A stretch of 64,000 nucleotides of DNA. Source: Alkalihalobacterium alkalinitrilicum. Lineage in GTDB: Bacteria; Bacillota; Bacilli; Bacillales; Bacillaceae_F. Under the pieces are notes generated by a model. It worked only from the letters and a program-made list of their open reading frames with translations. It had not been told where the DNA came from and made no database searches. Of this stretch, positions 42,005 to 52,356 are shown one piece after another (position 1 is the stretch's first letter; each line of letters begins with the position of its first letter). The position numbers and the translations under genes are program-made. The stretch is from positions 5,157,885 to 5,221,884 of the forward strand of contig NZ_KV917368.1 in the NCBI RefSeq assembly GCF_002019605.1, read 5' to 3'.

Positions 42005-43033
42005 GTGAAGAAATTTACAAAAACAATTTTATTTTCAACGTTGTTATCTGTAACAACATTAATGGCAGCGTGTGGATCAAGTGATACAACAGAAACTACA
42101 GGTGACTCTGGAGCTACCAATGCTGGTGCAGAAGAACTAAACATTCGCTTTGCACATAGTGCCGTTGAGTCGAATTCAAGACATGAAGCAGCTCTAAAGT
42201 TTAAATCTTTAGTAGAAGAAAAGTCTGACAATAAAATTACGGTTGAAGTTTTCCCGAACGAAGTATTAGGTAGCGAACCGCAAATGGTTGAGGGTGTAGC
42301 TTTTGGTGATATTGAGATGGTTGCAGCGAGTACATTTGCACAATACGAGCCGAAAGTTGATGTCTTTGGATTACCATTCCTATTTGAAACCAATCAACAA
42401 GCTTGGGAAACTTTAGATGGGCCAATTGGTCAAGAAGTGTATGGTGAATTACTTGATGATAACCTACGCGTTTTAGGACATTTAGAAAATGGCTTTAGAC
42501 ATGTGACAAATAGTAAAAAACCAATTGAAACAGTGGAAGATTTAAAAGGTCAAAAAATTAGAACACCAGAGATGCCAATTTTGTTAAGTATTTTCAACGC
42601 TTTAGGTGCAAACCCAACACCAATGGCTTTTGGTGAGTTATACATGGCTTTACAACAAGGAACTGTTGATGGACAAGAAAACCCAGTATCTAATATTCAT
42701 GCAAGTAAGTTTAATGAAGTTCAAAAATATTTAAGTTTAACAGGACATTCTTATAGTGCAGTTACTGTAGCAATTAGTGATAAGTTCTGGCAAACTCTAA
42801 CACCTGAACAACAAGAGATCATTCAATCTAGTATTACTGAAGTTTCAGAATTTCATAGAAATCTAGTTATGGAAAACGAAGCGCAATTACTAGCTGAATT
42901 AGAAGAGGCTGGAATGGAAGTTAACGAGGTTGATATCGCTCCATTCAGAGAAGCGTCACAGTCAGTATATGAAGAATATGAAGATATTTATGGTAAAGAC
43001 CTTATCGATAGTATTCTAGATGCTCAACAATAG
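42005..43033 (+). CDS. TRAP transporter substrate-binding lipoprotein (DctP), system 2
   Basis: 342 residues behind CAGGGGGAATTACA. A real lipoprotein: signal peptide with lipobox LMAAC (Cys at about residue 23) and a Ser/Thr-rich linker. Then IRFAHSAVESNSRHEAALKF, LENGFRHVTNSKKPIETVED, LKGQKIRTPEMPILLSIFNA (clamp Arg) and MALQQGTVDGQENPVSNIHA, in the same order as in DctP of system 1. Exact binding pocket residues match closely, so both systems may carry related compounds. An intercistronic terminator at 43041 should make this component more abundant than its permease. Confidence 0.9.
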   Translation: MKKFTKTILFSTLLSVTTLMAACGSSDTTETTGDSGATNAGAEELNIRFAHSAVESNSRHEAALKFKSLVEEKSDNKITVEVFPNEVLGSEPQMVEGVAFGDIEMVAASTFAQYEPKVDVFGLPFLFETNQQAWETLDGPIGQEVYGELLDDNLRVLGHLENGFRHVTNSKKPIETVEDLKGQKIRTPEMPILLSIFNALGANPTPMAFGELYMALQQGTVDGQENPVSNIHASKFNEVQKYLSLTGHSYSAVTVAISDKFWQTLTPEQQEIIQSSITEVSEFHRNLVMENEAQLLAELEEAGMEVNEVDIAPFREASQSVYEEYEDIYGKDLIDSILDAQQ

Positions 43034-43040
43034 TTAATTG

Positions 43041-43089
43041 AAAAAGCAGAATCTATCCTAAATGGACCTTAGGTAGGTTCTGCTTTTTT
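43041..43089 (+). terminator. Attenuating terminator between dctP and dctQ of system 2
   Basis: AAAAAGCAGAA / TTCTGCTTTTT outer stem with inner CCTAA/TTAGG, followed by T. Located between co-oriented genes of one operon, suggesting partial termination. Confidence 0.8.
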
Positions 43090-43109
43090 CCATCTGAGGA
43101 GGGAACTCA

Positions 43110-43583
43110 ATGAAAGTATTAAAATGGTTAGATGAGAATATCGAGTCATTTATATTAATTGTTTTAAGTATTCTCACTGTTGTCGTTGTTTTTATCCAAG
43201 TCTTTATGCGCTATGTATTAGGGTCATCTCTCGTTTGGTCGGAAGAATTAGCAAGATATGCTTTTATCTGGATGATATATATTGGAGTAAGTTATGGCGT
43301 TAAAAGACAAGCCCATATTAAAGTAGATGCTTTTGCGCTAATTTTTAAGAGAACGGGTAAATTAGTATTAGCATTATGTGCAAATGTTGCTTTTCTACTA
43401 TTTGCGATCTTATTGACGTACTATAGTTTTGAAGTGGTGTCCCAAGTCACGAGGACTTCACCTGCGATGAGTATACCAATGCAGTGGGTTTATGCGGCTC
43501 CGATGGTTGGGTTATTTTTAACTTCGATTCGAATTATTCAACAAATGATAAAACAAATAACTGCATTTAAATCTGGAGAGTAG
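43110..43583 (+). CDS. TRAP transporter small permease (DctQ), system 2
   Basis: 157 residues behind GAGGAGGGAACTCA. Four membrane segments and the QVFMRYVLGSSLVWSEELAR signature, nearly identical to system 1 over the first half. Stop and dctM start are separated by only 8 bp. Confidence 0.9.
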   Translation: MKVLKWLDENIESFILIVLSILTVVVVFIQVFMRYVLGSSLVWSEELARYAFIWMIYIGVSYGVKRQAHIKVDAFALIFKRTGKLVLALCANVAFLLFAILLTYYSFEVVSQVTRTSPAMSIPMQWVYAAPMVGLFLTSIRIIQQMIKQITAFKSGE

Positions 43584-43591
43584 GTGATTAT

Positions 43592-44872
43592 ATGACAGCA
43601 CTAATATTATTTGGTAGTTTCGTATTCTTTTTACTTCTAACAGTGCCGATTGGGATATCACTTGGATTGGCATCACTTGTCACGATAATATTTGCAGAGG
43701 TTGTATCAATTCAATACCTTGCTCAAAGCTTAGTTCAATCTACAGATTCCTTTCCACTAATGGCTGTTCCGTTTTTTATTTTGGCCGGAGAAATCATGGG
43801 GAAAGGTGGTATCTCAGAACGTCTCTTTAAATTAGCGAATGTTTTTGTCGGTAATTTAACTGGCGGATTTGCGATAGCGGCAGTTTTAACTTGTATGTTT
43901 TTTGCAGCTATTTCTGGTTCTGGACCCGCTACTGTTGCAGCGGTAGGAGGAATTATGATACCTGCGATGGTAAGCTATGGATATGATAAAAAATTTGCAA
44001 CAGCAGTAGTTGTTGCTGCTGGTTCTTTAGGTATTATTATTCCACCGAGTATTCCAATGGTTATCTATGGTGTATCAGGAAGTGTTTCAATTGGAGACAT
44101 GTTTATTGCAGGAATTTTACCAGGTATTTTAATTGCTGTGGTTATGATGATTTGGAGTTACATTTATTCGAAGAAGAAAGGTTACAAAGGAACTGGAGAA
44201 AAATTTACAATTAAAAGAGCACTCCATGCAATTAATGACGCTAAGTGGGCTATCTTTATTCCTGTGCTTATTTTAGGTGGGATATATGGTGGGATTTTCA
44301 CACCAACAGAAGCAGCAGTTGTTGCCGTTGTTTACGCGGCAATAATTAGTACATTTGTTTATAAGGAAATTACGATTAAAAATTTCCCTACGGTTATTAA
44401 AGATGCGGCTCTTACTTCGGCGACTATTTTAATTATTATTGGAACGGCTAATGCATTTGGTAGAATATTAACTTTAGAACAAATTCCAAAAATGGTAGCT
44501 GATATGTTATTAGGAATTTCCTCTAATCCATTAGTGATCATGCTATTCCTAATTATCTTATTATTATTTGTTGGCATGGTTATGGATACAGTCGCAGCAA
44601 TCATTATCTTAGTTCCGATCTTATTACCAATTGCTATTAGTATTGGAGTAGATCCAATTCATTTTGGAATCATTATGATTGTTAACTTAGCAATTGGTTT
44701 CATTACCCCGCCAGTTGGTGTCAACTTATTTGTCGGATCAGGGATATCAGGTATCAGGATGGAAACGTTAGCACGAGCAACACTTCCGTTCTTTATTGCT
44801 ATGATCTTAAGTTTAGCCATAATTACAATCATCCCTGGAATATCACTATATTTAATTGAGGTATTTAGATAA
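43592..44872 (+). CDS. TRAP transporter large permease (DctM), system 2
   Basis: 426 residues behind GGAGAGTAGGTGATT. Same signatures as system 1: PLMAVPFFILAGEIMGKGGI, FFAAISGSGPATVAAVGGIM, GFITPPVGVNLFVGSGISGI. 11-12 membrane helices. Last gene of the dehydrogenase/TRAP 2 unit; terminator at 44959. Confidence 0.92.
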   Translation: MTALILFGSFVFFLLLTVPIGISLGLASLVTIIFAEVVSIQYLAQSLVQSTDSFPLMAVPFFILAGEIMGKGGISERLFKLANVFVGNLTGGFAIAAVLTCMFFAAISGSGPATVAAVGGIMIPAMVSYGYDKKFATAVVVAAGSLGIIIPPSIPMVIYGVSGSVSIGDMFIAGILPGILIAVVMMIWSYIYSKKKGYKGTGEKFTIKRALHAINDAKWAIFIPVLILGGIYGGIFTPTEAAVVAVVYAAIISTFVYKEITIKNFPTVIKDAALTSATILIIIGTANAFGRILTLEQIPKMVADMLLGISSNPLVIMLFLIILLLFVGMVMDTVAAIIILVPILLPIAISIGVDPIHFGIIMIVNLAIGFITPPVGVNLFVGSGISGIRMETLARATLPFFIAMILSLAIITIIPGISLYLIEVFR

Positions 44873-44958
44873 AATATGAAATAATGCATTATATAAGAAA
44901 ATGAAGAAGGTTGTTTGAAACAATATAATGTATACGTATTAATTATATTAAGAAACCT

Positions 44959-44996
44959 AATGGCATTGGAATTTATCTTCTAATGCCATTTTTTAT
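44959..44996 (+). terminator. Terminator of TRAP system 2
   Basis: AATGGCATT / AATGCCATT 9-bp stem followed by TTTTAT. Confidence 0.85.
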
Positions 44997-45016
44997 AAGT
45001 TTTGGCTAATCACTAA

Positions 45017-45072
45017 TTGACAATTATGTATTCTAAAAGTACACTTTATACATATAAACTTAGTAGACAAGT
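45017..45072 (+). promoter_or_regulatory. Promoter with GntR-type operator, pfkA-fba-PHP operon
   Basis: -35 TTGACA (45017-45022), 17-bp spacer, -10 TACACT (45040-45045). ACTTAGTAGACAAGT (45058-45072) begins 12 bp after the -10. Confidence 0.8.
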
Positions 45073-45146
45073 ATACAAGATAACAAATATAGCTTTTTCT
45101 TTTTGCGTTAGACAGAAATAGCGACTTCTAGTTGATGAGACTTTAA

Positions 45147-46124
<978 letters not shown>

Positions 46125-46179
46125 CATTTTAGTTATATATAAACTATCATATAAATTATCATTTTTAGGAGGAATTATT

Positions 46180-47037
46180 TTGGCTCTAGTATCTATGAAA
46201 GAAATGCTAAATAAAGCATTAAAGGAAGGTTATGCTGTTGGTCAGTTTAATATCAATAACTTAGAATGGACTCAAGCCATTTTAGACGCTGCAGAACAAG
46301 AGAAATCACCAGTTATCCTAGGGGTGTCTGAAGGAGCGGCGCGTTATATGGGAGGATTTAAGGTAGTTACAGCAATAGTTAAAGCTCTCATAGAAGAGTC
46401 GAATATTACAGTTCCTGTAGCGATTCATTTAGATCATGGCTCTAGCTTTGAAAAATGTAAAGCTGCAATTGATGCTGGATTTACGTCTGTTATGATTGAT
46501 GCTTCGCATTCTCCATTTGAAGAGAATGTAAAAGTAACAAGACAAGTAGTAGAGTACGCCCATGAGCGGGGAGTATCAGTAGAAGCTGAATTAGGCACAG
46601 TTGGTGGACAAGAGGATGATGTAGTTGCTGAAGGGGTAATTTATGCAGATCCAAGGGAATGTCAAGAACTTGTTAAACGAACAGAGATTGATTGTCTTGC
46701 ACCAGCATTAGGTTCTGTTCATGGGCCATACAAAGGAGAACCTAACCTAGGATTTAAAGAAATGGATGAAATCTGTAAAACGATTGATTTACCGTTAGTA
46801 TTACATGGTGGTACTGGAATTCCGACAGAACAAATTCAAAAGTCAATTTCGTTAGGAACTGCAAAGATTAATGTAAACACAGAAAATCAAATTGCCTTTA
46901 CACAAGTGGCACGTGAAGTATTAAATAATGATGCTGATGTCTACGACCCACGTAAATTTATCGGGCCTGGACGTGAAGCGATTAAAGAAACAGTAATTGG
47001 AAAAATGCGAACGTTTGGTTCTTCAGGTAAAGCATAA
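46180..47037 (+). CDS. fba: Class II ketose-bisphosphate aldolase
   Basis: 285 residues from TTG behind TAGGAGGAATTATT. Zinc ligands: His in [19 protein letters not shown], Glu in [13 protein letters not shown], His in [16 protein letters not shown] and LVLHGGTG. Phosphate loops GTGIP and INVNTE are present. Length and motifs fit fructose-1,6-bisphosphate aldolase of FbaA type; tagatose- or sedoheptulose-bisphosphate cleavage is not excluded. Coupled to pfkA in the same operon (55-bp gap), so product of the kinase is likely its substrate. Confidence 0.9.
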   Translation: MALVSMKEMLNKALKEGYAVGQFNINNLEWTQAILDAAEQEKSPVILGVSEGAARYMGGFKVVTAIVKALIEESNITVPVAIHLDHGSSFEKCKAAIDAGFTSVMIDASHSPFEENVKVTRQVVEYAHERGVSVEAELGTVGGQEDDVVAEGVIYADPRECQELVKRTEIDCLAPALGSVHGPYKGEPNLGFKEMDEICKTIDLPLVLHGGTGIPTEQIQKSISLGTAKINVNTENQIAFTQVAREVLNNDADVYDPRKFIGPGREAIKETVIGKMRTFGSSGKA

Positions 47038-47042
47038 GGTCG

Positions 47043-47837
47043 ATGGATATTATCGATTTTCATATTCATTCAAACCATTCATTTGATTCAAATGCAGGGA
47101 TGGAAGATGTATGTGAAGCAGCAATTCTCAAGGGGGTTAAAGAAATTTGTTTTACTGAACATTTTTCTTTAAATCCCGTTGTGCCGACATATGGACACAT
47201 GAATTTTGAAAGCTACTTTAAGGAAATTGAAAATTGCAGAAAGAAATATGAAAGCCAGTTAATGATTAAAGCTGGAATCGAAATTTGTGAGCCTCATCAA
47301 CGAATTGAAGAATACAAAGAACAACTTAAGTCATTTGAATTCGATTTTATTTTAGGGTCTGTCCATAATATCGATCAGAAAAAGCTGCGAATATTTTTAG
47401 AAAATAAGAAGAGTACTTCAGCTTATGGTGAATTTTTTGCAGAAGTGTATCAAATGATTTGCTTGGCAGACATTGATATCATTGCTCATTTAGATTTACT
47501 AAAACGGTATGCGTTTAATTCGATCGGTAATTTAAATTTTAAAGAGTGTAAGGAACAGTTAGTTGCTATATTAGAAAAAGCGATAGCTAGAAATATAGGG
47601 ATTGAAATAAACACATCAGGTCTTAGAGGGAAAATAAATGAGTCTCTTCCATCCTATGAGATACTAAAGCTTTATAAAGACTTAGGTGGAGAAATCTTAA
47701 CAATTGGTTCTGATGCCCATACACCAGAAACTGTAGGTTCCCATTTTGAAGAGGCTCTACAAATGGCGAAGGAATGTGGATTTAACTATATTTATAGTTT
47801 TAAACAAAGAACGCCAATAGCTATATCGGCTTACTAA
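47043..47837 (+). CDS. PHP-domain phosphatase, histidinol-phosphatase-like
   Basis: 264 residues, 5 bp after fba. Metal-binding PHP motifs: DFHIHSNHSFDS (HxH), FTEHFS, AGIEICEP, GSVHNID, IIAHLDLLKRY and TIGSDAHTP. This set is shown by HisK-type histidinol phosphatases and by other PHP phosphoesterases such as bisphosphatases. Histidine biosynthesis genes are absent here, and the operon context suggests a sugar (bis)phosphate substrate, perhaps keeping the pathway from phosphate overload. Assigned to fold with confidence; the substrate is inference. Terminator at 47869. Confidence 0.8.
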   Translation: MDIIDFHIHSNHSFDSNAGMEDVCEAAILKGVKEICFTEHFSLNPVVPTYGHMNFESYFKEIENCRKKYESQLMIKAGIEICEPHQRIEEYKEQLKSFEFDFILGSVHNIDQKKLRIFLENKKSTSAYGEFFAEVYQMICLADIDIIAHLDLLKRYAFNSIGNLNFKECKEQLVAILEKAIARNIGIEINTSGLRGKINESLPSYEILKLYKDLGGEILTIGSDAHTPETVGSHFEEALQMAKECGFNYIYSFKQRTPIAISAY

Positions 47838-47868
47838 TAAAAAGCATTCTTGCTATTTTTTAACAAAG

Positions 47869-47897
47869 TTAGCTCAGAATTAATCTGAGCTTTTTTG
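47869..47897 (+). terminator. Terminator of the pfkA-fba-PHP operon
   Basis: AGCTCAGA / TCTGAGCT 8-bp stem and TTTTTG. Confidence 0.8.
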
Positions 47898-48135
47898 TTT
47901 TCTCAAATGTGGTGTAAATAACAAGAATGCTCTATTTGAGAAAAGGTGTATAGTTAATAAATCGTATAGTTGAAACCTTAATTTATTCCATTATTTACAA
48001 ATAAGGTAATACATGATATTAAGATGTTTTTTATTTTACTAATATAACATGTTGTTTCCTGTATTAAAATATATTTATCTCTTCATTTAACTGGTATAAT
48101 AATAGAGCAGAAAAGCAAAATGATAGAAAGGAAAA

Positions 48136-48972
48136 GTGTTAAAACAAATGGAATTAAAAACAAATGAAGAATTAAATAGCAAAGATAGTTCCTTAAGAAC
48201 TACCATGAAGCAGATGGTAGAGCATAAATATTTTCAGCGGATTGTTATAGGTATCATCCTATTAAATGGACTTATTATCGTTACTGAGACGTATTTAACT
48301 GGTAATAGTCTATTACTAGTTTTAGATAAAATTATTGTTTGGATCTTTGTAATAGAACTATTCGTGAAAATCATTGGTCTCGGTTTCAGAGGATATTTTT
48401 CGGATAGATGGAATCTATTTGATTTTATTATTGTCATAGGGAGTTTAGTTTTTTATTCTACTCCTTTCGTAAGTGTACTAAGGTTAATAAGAGTATTGCG
48501 TTTAATAAGAATGATTCCAGCCATTCCTGCGTTACGAAAGATCATCGATTCATTAATGAAATCGATACCAGCGTTAACAGGGATATTAGGGTTGTCAATC
48601 TTGCTTTTTTCCATTTATGCAATTATTGGAACAACCTTTTTTAGCGAAGTTCTTCCCTATGAGTTTTTTGGAAGTTTTCATACAGCACTCTTCACTTTGA
48701 TGCAAGTTGTAACGTTTGAGTCGTGGGCCAGTCAGGTAGCAAGACCAATTATTAATGAAATTCCGTGGGCCTGGGTCTACTTTGTAACTTTTATCATAAT
48801 TGGAGCTTTAGTTATTTTGAACCTTGTTGTTGCTGTTATCTTAAGCTATTTAGGTCAGGATGACGATGCGAAGCGAGAAGAACAGATGGAACGCTTATAC
48901 CTGGAGAATCAGGATCTTAAGAAGGATATACAAGAAATTAAACAATTACTTCTTGATAAAAAGAATAATTGA
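48136..48972 (+). CDS. Bacterial voltage-gated sodium channel (NaChBac type)
   Basis: 278 residues from GTG 48136, close to the 274 of NaChBac. Six membrane segments. S4 carries four Arg at every third position, LRLIRVLRLIRMIPAIPALR. The pore loop is FTLMQVVTFESWASQ with Thr193-Phe194-Glu195-Ser196-Trp197; NaChBac has T-L-E-S-W. A C-terminal four-helix coiled coil follows (EEQMERLYLENQDLKKDIQE, then IKQLL). It forms a homotetramer conducting Na+ on depolarisation and in alkaliphiles supports pH and Na+ homeostasis and motility. The Leu to Phe change next to the filter Glu is unusual among the family members I know. Confidence 0.9.
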   Translation: MLKQMELKTNEELNSKDSSLRTTMKQMVEHKYFQRIVIGIILLNGLIIVTETYLTGNSLLLVLDKIIVWIFVIELFVKIIGLGFRGYFSDRWNLFDFIIVIGSLVFYSTPFVSVLRLIRVLRLIRMIPAIPALRKIIDSLMKSIPALTGILGLSILLFSIYAIIGTTFFSEVLPYEFFGSFHTALFTLMQVVTFESWASQVARPIINEIPWAWVYFVTFIIIGALVILNLVVAVILSYLGQDDDAKREEQMERLYLENQDLKKDIQEIKQLLLDKKNN

Positions 48973-48985
48973 ACTTAAAAAATAG

Positions 48986-49020
48986 AGCCCCACACTTTTA
49001 ATAAAAGTATGGGGCTTTAT
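48986..49020 (+). terminator. Terminator of the sodium channel gene
   Basis: AGCCCCA-C-ACTTTT pairs with AAAAGT-A-TGGGGCT (one mismatch), followed by TTATATT. Confidence 0.75.
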
Positions 49021-49061
49021 ATTACCTTTTCTAGTGTAGATTTTGTTCATCGCAAGAAGCA

Positions 49062-49094
49062 AACAATAGCTATGAATAGTTCATAGCTATTGTT
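49062..49094 (-). terminator. Perfect hairpin immediately after the FbpB-like gene
   Basis: AACAATAGCTATGAA-TAG-TTCATAGCTATTGTT, 15-bp arms with a 3-nt loop, beginning 3 bp beyond the stop of the minus-strand gene. T-rich only loosely downstream. Confidence 0.7.
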
Positions 49095-49096
49095 AT

Positions 49097-49225
49097 TTAT
49101 TTAGAGGCATTTACGATTTTGGTTAAGACTTTTTCTTCAATCTTATCCTGTAAACTTATATCTTTTTTAATAGATTCACGGTTTTTAATTAATAATTGTT
49201 GATAGGAAAGCTTTTTTCTTCTCAT
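49097..49225 (-). CDS. FbpB-like small basic protein
   Basis: 42 residues behind AAGGAGTGATCCCCT. It begins MRRKKLSYQQLLIKNRESIK and ends with a charged helix, IEEKVLTKIVNASK. The opening MRxKKLSxxxLxxxN-x-x-x-I matches the Fur-regulated basic proteins FbpA/B of Bacillus, which in B. subtilis assist the small RNA FsrA in the iron-sparing response. I could not see a clear Fur box upstream (49226-49300), so regulation by iron is unproven here. The region 49226-49548 holds no other gene. Confidence 0.65.
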   Translation of the reverse strand: MRRKKLSYQQLLIKNRESIKKDISLQDKIEEKVLTKIVNASK

Positions 49226-49548
49226 AGGGGATCACTCCTTCTTAAGTTGTTTAACTTTCATGTACTATCTCAAATATAATTAATTTTATGATTTTTGTAA
49301 ATATTCAAAAAACTTTGATTTGTGAAGTACACATAATGAATTCTCATCACTCCTTCTTTTTTCGACAAAATTCATCGTTTTGCTTGATTGGAATAGTAGG
49401 AAGACAATTGATTTATTCTTTATGCGGAATAATAAAATGCCAGAAGTAGAAACTAAAGGCTGCGTAGTGGAAAAAAGCTCATAGAATGTATATGATTTCT
49501 CTATAAAGGAAAATTTGATTAAAATAAAAATGAAGAAAAGGAGATCCG

Positions 49549-51024
49549 ATGTCAAAGAGAAAAGAAGTAATAGAAACAGGATGGAACTTAGATAACAGTT
49601 ATACCCGTCTACCGAATTCATTTTTTGCCCAGATTAACCCAACCCCTGTTCGTTCACCGAAGTTAATCGTTTTCAATAATAGGTTGGCAAGATCCTTAGG
49701 TTTGAACGACATGGCAATGCAAAGTGAGGATGGAGTAGCAGTATTTGCTGGCAATCAAATTCCTGAAGAGGCTTTGCCGCTGGCTCAAGCTTACGCAGGA
49801 CATCAATTCGGACATTTTACGATGTTAGGGGACGGCAGGGCAATCTTGCTTGGTGAGCAAATCGATCCTCAAGGTGTTCGAGTTGATATTCAGCTTAAGG
49901 GTTCAGGTAGAACACCATATTCCCGCGGGGGTGATGGTCGAGCAGCACTTGGGCCGATGCTGCGCGAATATATTATTAGTGAGGCCATGCATGCGCTTGG
50001 GATTCCTACCACTCGTAGTTTAGCAGTGGTGACAACTGGTGAGACTGTTATTCGCGAAACAAACTTACCAGGTGCAATTTTGACTCGTGTTTCTGCGAGC
50101 CATCTGCGAGTCGGTACTTTTCAATATGCAGCGAAATGGGGTACAGTTGAGGACATCCGAGCATTGGCTGATTATGCATTGCAACGCCATTTTCCTAATG
50201 TTGATGATAGTGCAAACCGATATCTTTCTCTACTTAATGAAGTGATCAAACGTCAAGCGGCGTTAATTGCAAAATGGCAACTGGTGGGCTTTATTCATGG
50301 GGTGATGAACACCGACAACATGACGGTAAGTGGAGAAACAATTGATTATGGCCCATGTGCTTTCATGGATGCCTATGATCCAGCTACAGTATTTAGCTCG
50401 ATTGACGCTCAAGGCCGTTATGCCTATAGCAATCAACCGTATATTGGCGGTTGGAATCTTGCTCGTTTTGCTGAAACACTTCTGCCATTGCTGCACGAGG
50501 ATCAAGAGGAAGCTGTCAACCTAGCCCAAAATGCAATTTCAGGTTATACAGAGTTGTTTCACTCTAATTGGTTAACAGGAATGAGAGCTAAATTGGGATT
50601 ATATAACGAAGAGGAGCAGGATGAATCCCTCATTGAAGGTCTTCTTAGCATGATGCAGAAGTCTGATATGGACTATACGAATACCTTCATTGCATTGACT
50701 TTTGATCGACACGAAGATACCGCCCTTTTTGGGACACCAGAATTTACTCAGTGGTATGAACTATGGCAAATGAGACTAGGTAGACAACCAGAATCGAAAT
50801 CCGATTCATCTCAGTTGATGCGGAACTCTAATCCTGCGGTAATACCAAGAAACCACAGGGTAGAAGAGGCGCTAGAAGCTGCTGTGAATCAAGGAGATTA
50901 TAACGTAATGCATAAACTACTTGATGTTCTTTCTAGCCCATACTCGCATTCTTCTGAGCAGACAGAATACGCCCAACTACCAGTGTCATCAACTAAACCA
51001 TATCGAACTTTTTGCGGTACATGA
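49549..51024 (+). CDS. selO: SelO/YdiU-family protein adenylyltransferase
   Basis: 491 residues behind AAAAGGAGATCCG. Pseudokinase fold: [20 protein letters not shown], the nucleotide-binding [13 protein letters not shown], then [20 protein letters not shown] and [20 protein letters not shown] (GVMNTDN is the catalytic-loop equivalent; [12 protein letters not shown] the metal-binding DxG analogue). C-terminal YRTFCGT is the conserved Cys site that is selenocysteine in animals. Transfers AMP to protein hydroxyls in redox stress. It ends in the 51073 terminator. Confidence 0.93.
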   Translation: MSKRKEVIETGWNLDNSYTRLPNSFFAQINPTPVRSPKLIVFNNRLARSLGLNDMAMQSEDGVAVFAGNQIPEEALPLAQAYAGHQFGHFTMLGDGRAILLGEQIDPQGVRVDIQLKGSGRTPYSRGGDGRAALGPMLREYIISEAMHALGIPTTRSLAVVTTGETVIRETNLPGAILTRVSASHLRVGTFQYAAKWGTVEDIRALADYALQRHFPNVDDSANRYLSLLNEVIKRQAALIAKWQLVGFIHGVMNTDNMTVSGETIDYGPCAFMDAYDPATVFSSIDAQGRYAYSNQPYIGGWNLARFAETLLPLLHEDQEEAVNLAQNAISGYTELFHSNWLTGMRAKLGLYNEEEQDESLIEGLLSMMQKSDMDYTNTFIALTFDRHEDTALFGTPEFTQWYELWQMRLGRQPESKSDSSQLMRNSNPAVIPRNHRVEEALEAAVNQGDYNVMHKLLDVLSSPYSHSSEQTEYAQLPVSSTKPYRTFCGT

Positions 51025-51072
51025 TATAAAAGCATAGTAGGGTTATGTTTTAACATGATATACAGGTAGATC

Positions 51073-51128
51073 AAAAGATAATGCCACCTATTAGTATCGA
51101 AAGTAGGTAGTATTATCTTTTCTTTTTT
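51073..51128 (+). terminator. Terminator of selO
   Basis: AAAAGATAAT / ATTATCTTTT outer stem with inner ACCTA / TAGGT, followed by CTTTTTT. Confidence 0.85.
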
Positions 51129-51199
51129 ATATGGCTGAAACTGTTGTATAATCGCATTAAGACACTAACAGCAGTAGTGGACTTGTATATATGAAATAG

Positions 51200-51904
51200 G
51201 TGATAACGATAAACATTTGGATAAAGGTACTTTCATTTATAGTGGTTTTATCAGTAGTTGTGTTTATTGCTTATAGTACCAATGTTGTTTCGCTAGTCAG
51301 AAATGGAGATGTAGAATCCATTCGTTCAACAATGGATGGAAGTATAATTTATAAACTCCTATTTAGTCTAATTGCTATGGTCATTCAGAATACGTTCACA
51401 ATCATTCCCCTTATTTTATTAATTTCAATAAATGTCGCGCTTTTTGGTTTTTTCTATGGATTTATTTGGAGTTGGCTTTCGAGTATCATAGCGGCCATTA
51501 TCGTTTTTATTACTGTTCGATATTTCTTCCAAGGTTGGCTTATTCATAAAGTCAGTCCGAAACTGCTAGCTAAAGCCAAGAAAAAAGGATTTTTGTACGT
51601 CTTCGAAGCAAGAATTTTTCCGTTTGTTCCAACGAGTCTTGTGAATATTGTTTCTGGATTAAGTCCAATTCAGTTAAAATTTTTCATTTTTGGAACACTA
51701 ATCGGAAACTTCATTTATTTTTTTGCCTTATCATTAATTCCTTTAGGTTTATTGTCATTGAATATTGACAAACACGTTATTGGAATCATAATCGTACTTT
51801 CTGTTCTATCCTTTTTTGTATATAAGGTGATACATCATAGGAAAAATAGAGTGGAAGCCAGTTATGATAACTTAAAGAAAAAAGAAATGGAAGAAAAGGT
51901 CTAA
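51200..51904 (+). CDS. TVP38/TMEM64 (VTT/DedA-like) membrane protein
   Basis: 234 residues. Start at GTG 51200 is weakly supported by upstream sequence. Five to six membrane segments. The VTT domain core is visible as FGFFYGFIWSWLSSIIAAII, then EARIFPFVPTSLVNIVSGLS (the R-x-x-P-F-x-P-x-x-x-x-N signature), FFIFGTLIGNFIYFFALSLI and a basic C-terminal tail. Family members are lipid scramblases or take part in lipid carrier recycling. Monocistronic. Confidence 0.82.
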   Translation: MITINIWIKVLSFIVVLSVVVFIAYSTNVVSLVRNGDVESIRSTMDGSIIYKLLFSLIAMVIQNTFTIIPLILLISINVALFGFFYGFIWSWLSSIIAAIIVFITVRYFFQGWLIHKVSPKLLAKAKKKGFLYVFEARIFPFVPTSLVNIVSGLSPIQLKFFIFGTLIGNFIYFFALSLIPLGLLSLNIDKHVIGIIIVLSVLSFFVYKVIHHRKNRVEASYDNLKKKEMEEKV

Positions 51905-51940
51905 TAATAGCAAACACATATGATTATAGAAGAATCCTAA

Positions 51941-52335
51941 ACTGTAGAAAAATCAATGAGACTATTAAAAGAAGTGTTATCAAGTGTAAGTCATTGACCT
52001 AGGTTAGCACACTGTAGATATCTTATTTAAAAGATTTTTAGAAATGGATGATGAACAAGTGCAACAACTTGGTATTGTTGATTTTGATAGTTCTGTTGCA
52101 GGTTTAGGCGGATGTCCATATGCTCCTAATGCAAGGGAACATTGCAACCGAAGATATTATTCATGGATTTGAGGAAATGGGGATTTCAACAAGAGTTGAT
52201 CTTAATCGAGTCATTGACATAGCTAAACTCTTCGAACAAAGGTTTCCAAAACATTCGGATAGCTTCATTTTAAAGGCGGGTAAGTGTTCAGATTTACACA
52301 TTGCTCCAAAAGAACAAGAGAAAATAGGCGGTTAG
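51941..52335 (+). pseudogene. Decayed hydroxymethylglutaryl-CoA lyase
   Basis: A first piece reads VEKSMRLLKEVLSSV (from 51944). After a deletion, VDILFKRFLEMDDEQVQQLG continues (from about 52015) into IVDFDSSVAGLGGCPYAPNA. A frameshift at about 52132 leads to GNIATEDIIHGFEEMGISTR and ends LKAGKCSDLH... at 52335. The AGLGGCPYAPNAxGNxATED block with its active-site Cys is diagnostic of HMG-CoA lyase (leucine degradation). The N-terminal half and catalytic start are missing, so no activity is expected. Confidence 0.88.
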
Positions 52336-52356
52336 AAAAAATTTAAAAAGAACACG

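Noticed and set aside
49286-49621. Minus-strand 111-codon hydrophobic frame
   Set aside because: Product is Leu/Phe/Ser-rich, without ribosome site, overlapping the selO promoter and start.
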